Shown: positions 16,315-23,525 of the stretch, piece by piece
How positions within the stretch are numbered: position 1 is the first letter of the stretch
How the letters are laid out: the number at the start of each line of letters is the position of its first letter
From: JAAAOH01 sp046540795
GTDB lineage: Bacteria > Spirochaetota > Spirochaetia > DSM-27196 > PWMO01
Assembly (NCBI GenBank): GCA_046540795.1
Contig: JBKHEN010000012.1
Span: 1-30,402, forward strand
DNA: 30,402 nucleotides
Direction of reading: 5' to 3'
The notes under the pieces: model-generated
The model's input: only the letters and a program-made list of their open reading frames with translations
Told to the model about the DNA's origin: nothing
Databases searched by the model: none
Position numbers and translations under genes: made by a program

Positions 16315-16334
16315 CGGCCCCGTTTCCGGGGCCG
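16315..16334. other. Intergenic GC hairpin before the exporter gene
   Basis: GGCCCCG and CGGGGCC flank a TTTC loop, extendable by one C-G pair to an 8-bp stem. There is no following T-run, so it is not a standard terminator; it could pause or protect the message between the dehydrogenase and exporter reading frames. The surrounding 110 bases are GC-rich and contain a degenerate second copy of the same block (around 16350-16383). Confidence 0.5.
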
Positions 16335-16385
16335 ACCGGTCTCGGTGACAGCCGCCCCGGTTCCGGAGCCGAGTTCCCGGGCCGG

Positions 16386-17030
16386 TTGCGTTCGGCTTCA
16401 GTATCCCCTGACCCCCATATCGCCGTGGGGATGATAATCGTCGTGGGAATCGCCGTGGGGTCATACAACTTCTGGTTGCATCGGGACCTAGTCGAATACC
16501 GTCGGGTGTTTCCCCTTGCAGCCGTCGCCTACCCGACAGTACCGGTTGGAGCCTACTTCCTCGCCCACGTACCTGCCGAGACGGTCATGATCAGTCTCGG
16601 GTTCGCCGTTATCGCTCTTACGCTGTTCACCGTCCACGTCCGGACGCGGCTCGTACCTTGGCTGCGGCGCCGCGGAATAGGTACCGCCTTTGCCGCTCTC
16701 TCAGGACTCTTTCTCGGCGCCTTTTCGACATCCGGTCCGCCGATAGTCGCCTACCTGTATGCAAGCGACCATGACCGGATGAGGGCAAAGGCGAACACAC
16801 AGTTCTTCTTTGCGGTTACCGCCGCCGGCGGCGTGCTAACACACATCCTCGCGGGAAACGTTACCGGCTATACGTTGGCACGCTCCCTGCCGTTCCTGCC
16901 GGTCTTGATAGTCGGCACTCACGCCGGAGCCGCTGCCGCGGCGCGTCTGCCGAGCGCCGTGTTCTCTCGTCTTACCGATGCGGCGTTGGTGTGCGTGGGG
17001 GTCTACCTCATAGCGGCGCATCTCCGGTGA
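16386..17030 (+). CDS. TauE/SafE family exporter, 5'-truncated
   Basis: Up to 214 residues from a TTG at 16386, or 200 from an ATG at 16431. The frame carries TauE features: paired hydrophobic segments, the second-half motif LSGLFLGAFSTSGPPIVAYLY, a basic stretch before RAKANTQFFFAV, and a C-terminal helix. Full-length TauE proteins are about 250 residues and open with a first-half motif of the type AGFxxGxxGxGGG, which is missing here; none of the three forward frames between 16277 and 16430 supplies it. In sulfonate pathways TauE exports sulfite or sulfolactate, fitting SuyAB. It may be a decayed gene or a reduced but working protein. Confidence 0.6.
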   Translation: MRSASVSPDPHIAVGMIIVVGIAVGSYNFWLHRDLVEYRRVFPLAAVAYPTVPVGAYFLAHVPAETVMISLGFAVIALTLFTVHVRTRLVPWLRRRGIGTAFAALSGLFLGAFSTSGPPIVAYLYASDHDRMRAKANTQFFFAVTAAGGVLTHILAGNVTGYTLARSLPFLPVLIVGTHAGAAAAARLPSAVFSRLTDAALVCVGVYLIAAHLR

Positions 17031-17051
17031 GGTATCAAGAACCTTGTTGCA
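17030..17051. repeat. Solo end of the inverted-repeat family
   Basis: The 22 bases starting at the last base of the exporter stop codon carry GGTATCAAGAACCTTGTTGCA (read in two parts: GGTATCAA and CCTTGTTGCA), matching the left end of element A at 18 of 22 positions. No inverted partner is found before the next gene, so this is a lone or truncated copy. Confidence 0.55.
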
Positions 17052-17121
17052 TCGCCCGGTGTGAGTGGCTGTCTCCGAACAAGTTAGCCCGCGTCGAAAC
17101 CACCGACCGCCGGCCTCAGCG

Positions 17122-18507
17122 TCACTCCGGCTTGTACCACGAAAGCCCGAGCACCCGCGCCAGTCGCCGGAACGTGTCAGCATGGTGCCCCTCCACGACG
17201 CACAGGTGGTGCGGCATTCCTTCGTGCACCATCTCATCGAACCACTCACGTACGTTTATGCTTGCAATCTGTGCGCGCCCGTTGGTCGCTAGCAAATGTC
17301 GATCCGGCTCGACGGTCCTGCCTTCCACTGCCGTCATGTGATACCGGCCGTCGGCACGCCACAGTCGAAACACGGTAACCGGCATCTCCGCGCGGATCGT
17401 CGAGTCTACCACCGTCGGTTTCCTGTTGTTGAACTGCACCGTGAGATGCGGTCCCTTTTCGGTACCCACCGGCTCGGACAACGCAAACGGAGCCGCTCCC
17501 GTGTGCCAAATCGCTATCGAGCGCTCGTCGTGCTCGAGCCAATCGGAAAGGTATACCGGTCCGAGACCGAGGTTCTCGGCGATGATGGAGCATACCGCCC
17601 CGTCGACATCGCCCTCCATGGCAAGCGCCTTGCCCTCGGAAACCAGGACGGCGAGCGCGAAGTACGGCCAATGGCCGGTCGCAGTCGGGAGATCCGGCCA
17701 GCATCGGAAGGCCAGTCCGTCCAACCCGTCTTCCTCGAGAAGGCGCGAGAAACCCAGGTAGTACCGCGCCTGCATGGGAAGCACGCTACCGTCGATGTCT
17801 CCACGGTAGGGCAGTTCGAAACCTGCAAGGCGCTCCGTTTCCGCTTCCACGTCGGCCTCTTCGATTCCTTCGAGGTAGCCGAGAAACTCCTGCACGCTGC
17901 GGTGGTGGAGCTGAATTCCGAGATTATCCGAGAGATCCACCGGGTCCGCGTGGAGATCCACGAAACCGGGCACGTGATACCCAATCAGCCCGACCTTGCC
18001 CCGCCGCACGCGCTCGGCGGTAGCCGTCACCCGGGCCGCACGTACGAGGGCAGCTCGACAACTCGCGTCGTCGGGATGGCCGTACACGATCTCGAAGGGC
18101 TTGTGTAGCTGCCGAAGGGTCGCCCCGAAAACATGGGTACCGACGAGGCTATTCGCACTAATCATCTCCCCCGTCGGTCTCTCCGGGGTCGCCCACAGCA
18201 CGAGGGGAGCGTCCCAGACCGACGCTGCGACCGATGCAAGTCGGCCGTCGGAAATGGTGGGTTGGCTCACGACCAGGGCGTCGACACCGGCGGCGCGGCA
18301 TTGGGCAATCCCGTCGCGCAGGGTCGGATCGTCGGCGATATTGTCAAACGGTATGACGGCCTCGAGGCTCTGCTCACTCACGAAAGCCCGTATCCGCTTT
18401 CTGATTTCGGCCCCCCATGCCGGATCGAATCCGGCACGTTTGCGACCGAGAAACAGGATTCCCAACCTGGGCCGCCTCGGCGTAGGGTGAAGTTCTTCCG
18501 CCCTCAT
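17122..18507 (-). CDS. sftI: L-fucose/arabinose isomerase-like protein, proposed sulfoquinovose isomerase
   Basis: 461 residues of the COG2407 fucose-isomerase-like family. Landmarks: GILFLGRKRAGFDP at the N-terminus, VDALVVSQPTISDG, LVLWATPERPTGEM, SANSLVGTHVFGATL, GLIGYHVPGFVD, GLAFRCWPDLP, LAMEGDVDGAVCSII (expected metal-binding acids) and GMPHHLCVVEGHH at the C-terminus (expected metal-binding His). AAGGAAGG lies five bases before the ATG. In the sulfo-TAL pathway an enzyme of this family converts SQ to 6-deoxy-6-sulfofructose; position beside the transaldolase operon and a shared operator support that. Other aldose-ketose isomerisations are possible from sequence alone. Confidence 0.82.
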   Translation of the reverse strand: MRAEELHPTPRRPRLGILFLGRKRAGFDPAWGAEIRKRIRAFVSEQSLEAVIPFDNIADDPTLRDGIAQCRAAGVDALVVSQPTISDGRLASVAASVWDAPLVLWATPERPTGEMISANSLVGTHVFGATLRQLHKPFEIVYGHPDDASCRAALVRAARVTATAERVRRGKVGLIGYHVPGFVDLHADPVDLSDNLGIQLHHRSVQEFLGYLEGIEEADVEAETERLAGFELPYRGDIDGSVLPMQARYYLGFSRLLEEDGLDGLAFRCWPDLPTATGHWPYFALAVLVSEGKALAMEGDVDGAVCSIIAENLGLGPVYLSDWLEHDERSIAIWHTGAAPFALSEPVGTEKGPHLTVQFNNRKPTVVDSTIRAEMPVTVFRLWRADGRYHMTAVEGRTVEPDRHLLATNGRAQIASINVREWFDEMVHEGMPHHLCVVEGHHADTFRRLARVLGLSWYKPE

Positions 18508-18523
18508 ACTATCCTTCCTTTTT

Positions 18524-18542
18524 CTTTCTTTCTGTAAGTAAC
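18524..18542. promoter_or_regulatory. Operator 3, probable ROK repressor site
   Basis: CTTTCTTTCTGTAAGTAAC has the TTTCTT-N5-AAGAAA layout with one changed base in the second half site (AAGTAA). It lies 17 bases upstream of the isomerase start codon, on its leader, linking this single-gene unit to the other two operator-controlled regions. Confidence 0.55.
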
Positions 18543-18594
18543 GTTTTTAGTGGGGATAGGATACTAGGTACACGCCGATTCGTAAACCTCCATC

Positions 18595-18778
18595 CGGTAT
18601 CACAAACCCTGTTGCACGCAGCGTCTTCATTCTCCGGTCTCCGGCGACCGTCAAACTGCCCGCCCCGCCCGGCCCCCGCGCCCCCGGGGGCGTCCACACG
18701 CGGTGACGGGGACCGCTCCGCTGTCCCGGGGCCGCCGCGAGGAGGCCGCTGTAACGCTGCAACAGGGTCATTGACACG
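18595..18778. repeat. Inverted-repeat-bounded element B (MITE-like), about 184 bp
   Basis: Left end 18595-18616 and right end 18758-18778 share a perfect 10-base inverted block (ACCCTGTTGCA type) and match at about 16 of 21 positions. The interior is very GC-rich and holds a perfect 14-bp palindrome CGCCCCCGGGGGCG (18679-18692) but no gene. The 18508-18864 gap otherwise contains operator 3 and the leader of the BCCT gene; a TTGACA at 18771 lies in the right end but has no good -10 partner. Confidence 0.6.
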
Positions 18779-18864
18779 TTACTTGGAACGGGAACGACGA
18801 ACATTGTAAGCTCTTCCATACCGAACCGAGCTGCCGCAACATGGGGCAGGAAGAAGGAGGATGT

Positions 18865-20601
18865 ATGGGCAGCAACAACAGCGGCGAGAAACGGTCGAGC
18901 TGGTTCGCCATAGACATTCATCCCTGGGTCTTCTTCACGTCAGCCGTTCTCATCATTGGCTCAGTCGGCCTGGCCATTGCGTTTCAGGCGGCGATCGGGA
19001 ACATTTTCGAGACCATACAGAGTTCGATCGCTATCGGGGCGGGGTGGTTCTTCATCCTTACGACAAACATCATTCTGGTGTTCGTCCTCGTGCTGCTGGT
19101 AAGCAAGTTCGGCGATATACGTCTCGGCGGGTCCGACGCGAAGCCGGAGTTCTCGTACCCGGGCTGGTTTGCAATGCTCTTCAGCGCGGGCATGGGCATC
19201 GGCCTGCTGTTCTACAGCGTTGCCGAGCCGATGTTCCACTTTGTCTCCTACCCGCTCGCCGAGCCCGGAAGTGCAGAGGCCGCCAGGGCAGCCATGGACT
19301 TGACCTTCCTTCACTGGGGATTGCACCCCTGGGCCATCTACACCATGGTGGGCCTGGCTCTGGCGTTCTTCGCGTTCAACATGGGACTCCCGCTATCGAT
19401 CCGTTCCGTCTTCTATCCGGTCCTCGGCGAGAGGATCCACGGCTTCGCCGGAAACGTCATCGACATCCTCGCCACGGTGGCTACGTTGTTCGGCGTAGCA
19501 ACGTCCTTGGGCCTCGGCGTGCAGCAAGTGAACGCAGGGCTGAATCACTTGTTCGGGATCGAGCAGAATACGACGATCCAGGTGCTGCTGATCGCGGGGA
19601 TCACGGGCCTGGCCACGTGGTCGGTGCTCGCCGGGCTCAGCGCGGGCATCCGTCGCCTTTCGGAAATAAACTTGGTGCTCGCCGCATTGCTGTGTCTTTT
19701 CGTGCTCGTGGTCGGGCCGACCCTGTTCATCTTCAACGCCTTCGGTGAGAATCTCGGGCACTACATTCAGTACCTTCCCGAGCTGGCCACCTGGAATGAG
19801 ACGTACGAGGGGAGCAACTGGCAACACAGCTGGACCGTATTCTACTGGGGCTGGTGGATCGCCTGGTCCCCCTTCGTAGGCATGTTTATTGCCCGCGTCT
19901 CCTATGGGCGAACGATCCGGGAGTTCATTCTGGGCGTCCTGTTCATACCGAGCCTCATCACCTTCTTCTGGCTGACCATATTCGGAAACAGCGCAATTTT
20001 CGTCGAAATGGTGGGCGCCGGCGGGATCGCCCGAGCGGTTCAGGACAACATACCGGTTGCGTTGTTCGTGTTGCTGCAGAACTTCCCTCTCCAAGAAGTA
20101 ACCTCGCTCCTGACGGTAGCAGTCATCACCCTCTTCTTCGTCACTTCCTCGGATTCGGGCTCTATGGTAATCGACATCATTACCGCTGGCGGAAATCCGG
20201 ATCCTCCGCCGCTGCAGAGGCTGTTCTGGGCACTCTTGGAAGGCGCGGTAGCGGCAGCCTTGCTGGTCGGCGGGGGGCTCGTGGCGCTTCAAACCGCCGC
20301 CATCAGCACGGGTCTTCCGTTTGCGCTGGTCCTGATTTTCATGTCCTACAGCCTGAGGAAGGGGCTCGCCGGCTACTCGGAGGGGCCCGGTTTCTCCATG
20401 CCGCCCTACGAGCACGGTCATGTTTTCCGTACCGTGTCCAGCCATCCGCAGCCGGAAATGGTTCACGGGCACGTCAGCTGGATTAGTGGGGACAGACGCC
20501 CACCTCGGCCCACGGAAGGCGGAGGTCCAGCGACCTCGCCGGGCATGCGGCTTAAGCACATACTTATGCCGAAGAAGAAGGGAAAAGGAGGTCGACGATG
20601 A
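18865..20601 (+). CDS. BCCT family betaine/carnitine/choline transporter
   Basis: 578 residues with twelve predicted membrane helices. The ATG at 18865 is chosen over 18841 because AAGGAGG lies just before it. Conserved features match Na+-coupled betaine carriers such as BetP: the unwound helix 3 GMGIGLLFYSVAEP, aromatic box residues in HWGLHPWAIY, and FYWGWWIAWSPFVGMFIARVSYGRTIREFI (in two runs). Expected role: uptake of glycine betaine or a related osmolyte. The hydrophilic C-terminal tail (about 75 residues) is basic at the end. The gene overlaps the following binding-lipoprotein gene as ATGA, an unusual partner for a secondary carrier. Confidence 0.9.
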   Translation: MGSNNSGEKRSSWFAIDIHPWVFFTSAVLIIGSVGLAIAFQAAIGNIFETIQSSIAIGAGWFFILTTNIILVFVLVLLVSKFGDIRLGGSDAKPEFSYPGWFAMLFSAGMGIGLLFYSVAEPMFHFVSYPLAEPGSAEAARAAMDLTFLHWGLHPWAIYTMVGLALAFFAFNMGLPLSIRSVFYPVLGERIHGFAGNVIDILATVATLFGVATSLGLGVQQVNAGLNHLFGIEQNTTIQVLLIAGITGLATWSVLAGLSAGIRRLSEINLVLAALLCLFVLVVGPTLFIFNAFGENLGHYIQYLPELATWNETYEGSNWQHSWTVFYWGWWIAWSPFVGMFIARVSYGRTIREFILGVLFIPSLITFFWLTIFGNSAIFVEMVGAGGIARAVQDNIPVALFVLLQNFPLQEVTSLLTVAVITLFFVTSSDSGSMVIDIITAGGNPDPPPLQRLFWALLEGAVAAALLVGGGLVALQTAAISTGLPFALVLIFMSYSLRKGLAGYSEGPGFSMPPYEHGHVFRTVSSHPQPEMVHGHVSWISGDRRPPRPTEGGGPATSPGMRLKHILMPKKKGKGGRR

Positions 20602-21581
20602 GCTCAAACGCCCGGAACCGCAGGTACCGGTCTGCAACGGCGGTCCTCGTCGCCCTCGCCGTGATCCTCGGGCTCACCGCATGCGGCGTAACAGAGCAGG
20701 AGGAGGATGAGGGCCTCGCCGCCCGTCGCGCTCGTCGGAGTGAGGAAACAATTCGGATCGTCTATCCCCCGTGGTCCTCCGAAATCGCAAGCGCTCACCT
20801 CTTTCGCGCGGTGCTGAAAGAGCGCCTCGGCTACCGTGTAGAACTGATTCCCGTAGAGGCGGAGCAGATGTGGAGCCGTGTGGCCGACGGTGAGGCGGAC
20901 GTCCTGACCGGTGCATGGCTTCCGACGACCCACGGGGAGTACGCCGAGCAGTATGCGGATCGTCTCGAGGATCTCGGCTCGAACCTCAACGGGGCACGGA
21001 TCGGTCTGGTCGTTCCCACGGTAACGCCGGGTCGACGCACGGACGACACCGGCCGTACCGGGCGGCCCTTCGTTACCATCGATTCGATCGAAGGGCTCGC
21101 GGACACCAGAGATGAGTTCGGCGGGCGTATCATAGGAATAGAGTCCGGAGCCGGCGTCGTAACCCGGGCCCACGAGGCTTTGGAGGCGTATGAGCTCGGC
21201 GCGCTCTACGACGTTGTGGAAACCGACGAGGAGCACATGCTGGAGCGGCTCAGCGCAGCGGTTCGGCGTGATGAGTGGATCGTCCTCACCGGATGGAAAC
21301 CGCACTGGATGTTCGAGCTCTTCAACCTACGGTTCCTCGACGATCCGCGAGGGGTTTTCGGAGAGGAAGAGTCGATTCACACGATGGTTCGCGAGGGCTT
21401 CGCCGAGGAGCTTCCGGACGCACACACGGTCCTCGGCAGAATCTCCTACGAACCGAACGAGTTGGAGCGGCTCATGCGATGGATCCGCGAGGATGACACG
21501 GACGACCCATACGGACAGGCGCTTCGATGGCTCGAGGTGCATCCGGACACGGTGGACGACTGGGTAAAAGGCGTCGAATGA
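20598..21581 (+). CDS. OpuAC/ProX-type glycine betaine-binding lipoprotein
   Basis: 327 residues, overlapping the BCCT stop and preceded by a consensus AAAGGAGG. The signal ends in LGLTAC (acylated Cys29), so the protein is anchored on the outer face of the membrane. The Trp-rich ligand pocket of the OpuAC family is visible: VYPPWSSEIASAH, VLTGAWLPTTHGEYA and VLTGWKPHWMFELFNL, with ESGAGVVTRAHEAL between. It should bind betaine, choline or a similar quaternary amine. No ABC permease or ATPase is adjacent; its only transporter neighbour is the BCCT carrier, so it may feed that carrier or act as an osmolyte sensor. Confidence 0.88.
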   Translation: MSSNARNRRYRSATAVLVALAVILGLTACGVTEQEEDEGLAARRARRSEETIRIVYPPWSSEIASAHLFRAVLKERLGYRVELIPVEAEQMWSRVADGEADVLTGAWLPTTHGEYAEQYADRLEDLGSNLNGARIGLVVPTVTPGRRTDDTGRTGRPFVTIDSIEGLADTRDEFGGRIIGIESGAGVVTRAHEALEAYELGALYDVVETDEEHMLERLSAAVRRDEWIVLTGWKPHWMFELFNLRFLDDPRGVFGEEESIHTMVREGFAEELPDAHTVLGRISYEPNELERLMRWIREDDTDDPYGQALRWLEVHPDTVDDWVKGVE

Positions 21582-21624
21582 TGCCCAGTGCCGCGGGATG
21601 AAGTGCAGGAGAGAGGAGTACGGT

Positions 21625-22308
21625 ATGCTTCGACAAGTAAGTCAACGGTTTCAGGGTAGCTGCCTCATGCTCATGCAACAGAACGGTAGAGAAGTGACTT
21701 TTCTGGGAACCGCCTTTCTGGCCCATCCGGACGGATACGTGCTCACGGCGGCCCGGATCATTCCCGAAGACGCGGGGCTCGTCATCGTGCCGGCCGCGGT
21801 GGGCGATGAGTTTCTTCCGGTCACTCGTGAGGAGGTGGCCCCGGTTCCCGTTGAGGTCCTCGCTCGCGACATGACCCGCGACGTGGCATTGCTGCAGCTC
21901 ACGCCGGATCTGCAAATCGGGATGCCCGAGAAGATTCTCGGCACCGGCGACACCGATCCCCGGGGGGCTCTTCTCATGACGATCGGTGTTCCCTTCGGCT
22001 ATTACCAGATTCACACGGCCATCGTATCGCAGGCCATCCTCGCCGGCCGCGTACGCTCGCATACCGGCACGAACCTCATCATATTCGACCGCCGGGTGCA
22101 GGTCGGGGATGTGGGAGGACCGCTCATCAGTGCGGATGACGGCGCGGTGATCGGCATCGTCGGGGGCGTCTTCGATCCGATAGAGCTGGAGGGACGAGAG
22201 CAGCCGCAGGGCAGCGTCTCGATCCACTCCGACCTCTCGTATGCGACGTCGATCGAGTACGGCGCCGAACTGCTCGAGAACGCCCTTCGGGAGACGGGCT
22301 CATCGTGA
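21625..22308 (+). CDS. Trypsin-fold (S1C-like) protein with lost catalytic triad
   Basis: 227 residues. GAGGAG sits six bases before the ATG at 21625; an upstream ATG at 21598 is less likely. The protein follows the DegP/HtrA protease fold: LGTAFLAHPDGYVLTAARII, DVALLQL, IGVPFGY, and VGDVGGPLIS with IGIVGG. Where active enzymes have TAAH and GNSGGPL, this one has TAAR (Arg44) and GDVGGPL (Val163); only the Asp (D86) remains. It should not be a serine protease. There is no signal peptide, so it is probably cytoplasmic, unlike DegP. It is third in the BCCT operon, 43 bases after the lipoprotein gene; a binding or regulatory role is possible but unknown. Confidence 0.75.
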   Translation: MLRQVSQRFQGSCLMLMQQNGREVTFLGTAFLAHPDGYVLTAARIIPEDAGLVIVPAAVGDEFLPVTREEVAPVPVEVLARDMTRDVALLQLTPDLQIGMPEKILGTGDTDPRGALLMTIGVPFGYYQIHTAIVSQAILAGRVRSHTGTNLIIFDRRVQVGDVGGPLISADDGAVIGIVGGVFDPIELEGREQPQGSVSIHSDLSYATSIEYGAELLENALRETGSS

Positions 22309-22320
22309 TACAATGAAAAT

Positions 22321-22782
22321 ATGAGCGTACAGGAGGACATCAAGCGTATTAGCGAGGAGGAGTCGCGAATCCGGTTCGATCGGTTCAGCCATGAGCTCGG
22401 ACACAGGATCGGCATGGCGCTGCATGAGGAGGCCCGGTCACGCAGTGTCGCCGTAGCAATAGACGTGACGGCTTTTGGCCAGCGCCTGTTTCACCTCGCG
22501 ATGGCGCGCACCACACCCGACAACGATGAGTGGATCGAGCGGAAGATGGCCGTGGTGCTGCGTTTTCACAAGAGCTCGTTGCGGGTCGGCCGGGAGTTGG
22601 CCCTCGATGGACGTGACATCGAAAATCGATACTACGTGGATCCACGGAGGTACGTTGCCCACGGCGGCTCATTTCCGATTCGGCTCACCGAAGGCGGCGT
22701 GGTAGGCGCGGTGACCGTCTCCGGGCTGGCTCAAGAGGAGGATCACGCCCTCGTCGTCTCCGTTCTCGAGCGATTTCTCTAG
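22321..22782 (+). CDS. UPF0303 / haem-degrading-domain protein
   Basis: 153 residues matching the UPF0303 (GlcG/HbpS-like fold) pattern: VAVAIDVTAFGQRLFHLAMARTTPDNDEWIERK in conserved runs, VVLRFHKSSLRVG, YVAHGGSFPIRL and GAVTVSGLAQEEDHALVVSVL. It starts 12 bases after the pseudoprotease stop, so it is the last gene of the BCCT operon. The family is annotated as haem-degrading by similarity but its bacterial role is not settled, and there is no haem context here. Confidence 0.85.
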   Translation: MSVQEDIKRISEEESRIRFDRFSHELGHRIGMALHEEARSRSVAVAIDVTAFGQRLFHLAMARTTPDNDEWIERKMAVVLRFHKSSLRVGRELALDGRDIENRYYVDPRRYVAHGGSFPIRLTEGGVVGAVTVSGLAQEEDHALVVSVLERFL

Positions 22783-22820
22783 GTCGGGCGCACGGGAGGT
22801 ATGTTTACTCACGCTGCGGC

Positions 22821-22849
22821 TTCACTTTTGTGCAGCGAGCTATTATACT
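22821..22849 (+). promoter_or_regulatory. Thioredoxin promoter
   Basis: TTCACT (22821-22826), a 17-bp spacer and TATACT (22844-22849) precede the thioredoxin gene in a locally AT-rich stretch. This suggests the gene is separate from the BCCT operon. Confidence 0.5.
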
Positions 22850-22886
22850 CCTTATATAGATGAAACTGAATAAAAGCGAGGAACGT

Positions 22887-23243
22887 ATGCCTGAGTTTCT
22901 GAACAAAGAAAGCTTCAAAGATAAGGTTTTCGACTACGAAAACAAGAGTGATTGGGAATACCAGGGCGATAAGCCGGCTATCATCGATTTCTACGCCGAC
23001 TGGTGTGGCCCGTGCAAAATGGTGGAACCGGTACTGGAAGAACTTGCCGATGAGTACGACGGCAAAGTCAACATCTTCAAGATCGACACCGATGCGGAAC
23101 AGGAGTTGGCCGCTGCGTTCGGCATCCAGAGCATCCCGTCGATGCTGTTCATTCCCATGGAAGGCAAGCCTCAGATGGCCATGGGCGCCCTTCCGAAAGA
23201 CACTATCAAGAAGGCCATGAAGGACGTGCTCGAGGTAGACTAA
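22887..23243 (+). CDS. trxA: Thioredoxin
   Basis: 118 residues, a single thioredoxin fold with the active site FYADWCGPCKM (C40, C43) and the cis-Pro loop SIPSMLF. It acts as a cytoplasmic dithiol reductant. The ATG at 22887 has GAGG seven bases upstream; an in-frame ATG at 22860 lies right behind the promoter and is not favoured. The N-terminus is about ten residues longer than E. coli TrxA. It stands alone, with its own promoter and followed by an inverted-repeat element. Confidence 0.93.
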   Translation: MPEFLNKESFKDKVFDYENKSDWEYQGDKPAIIDFYADWCGPCKMVEPVLEELADEYDGKVNIFKIDTDAEQELAAAFGIQSIPSMLFIPMEGKPQMAMGALPKDTIKKAMKDVLEVD

Positions 23244-23277
23244 GCGAGGGCGCCTGAGAACTCACGCGGCCGGAGTG

Positions 23278-23438
23278 AAGTGTCTTGGAGCTTGTTGCGG
23301 CCGGATCGTGCAGTTCCTGTGCGTAGGTCGAGTTGGACCTGCAAAGGGCGCGGGAGCCGGTTCTACGCGGTCAAAGGCGGGGAACTCCCCAGGCCCGCAG
23401 CATTTGCCGGGGGCCTTGCAACAAGCTCATTGATACTT
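23278..23438. repeat. Inverted-repeat-bounded element C (MITE-like), 161 bp
   Basis: Left end 23278-23299 and right end 23417-23438 match at 17 of 22 positions as inverted repeats with the perfect core GGAGCTTGTTGC/GCAACAAGCTC. It has exactly the same length as element A. The interiors of A and C do not align convincingly by eye. It lies between thioredoxin and the CNNM gene; a GGGGAACTCCCC hairpin is inside. Confidence 0.7.
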
Positions 23439-23458
23439 CTTGGGTTTTTCGCTACTCT
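23430..23458 (+). promoter_or_regulatory. Candidate promoter using an element C end as its -35
   Basis: TTGATA (23430-23435) belongs to the right inverted repeat of element C and is followed after 17 bases by TACTCT (23453-23458), about 65 bases upstream of the CNNM start codon. The element may therefore supply half of a promoter. Confidence 0.4.
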
Positions 23459-23525
23459 GTAGGGGTACGTCATGACCCCGACCACCAATGACGCCAGCCC
23501 AGAGAGAGCGAAACGGGCCTAGTCG

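Noticed and set aside
19393..20637. 414-residue minus-strand open frame opposite the BCCT gene
   Set aside because: The plus strand encodes an intact BCCT transporter; the antisense frame has no recognisable domain.
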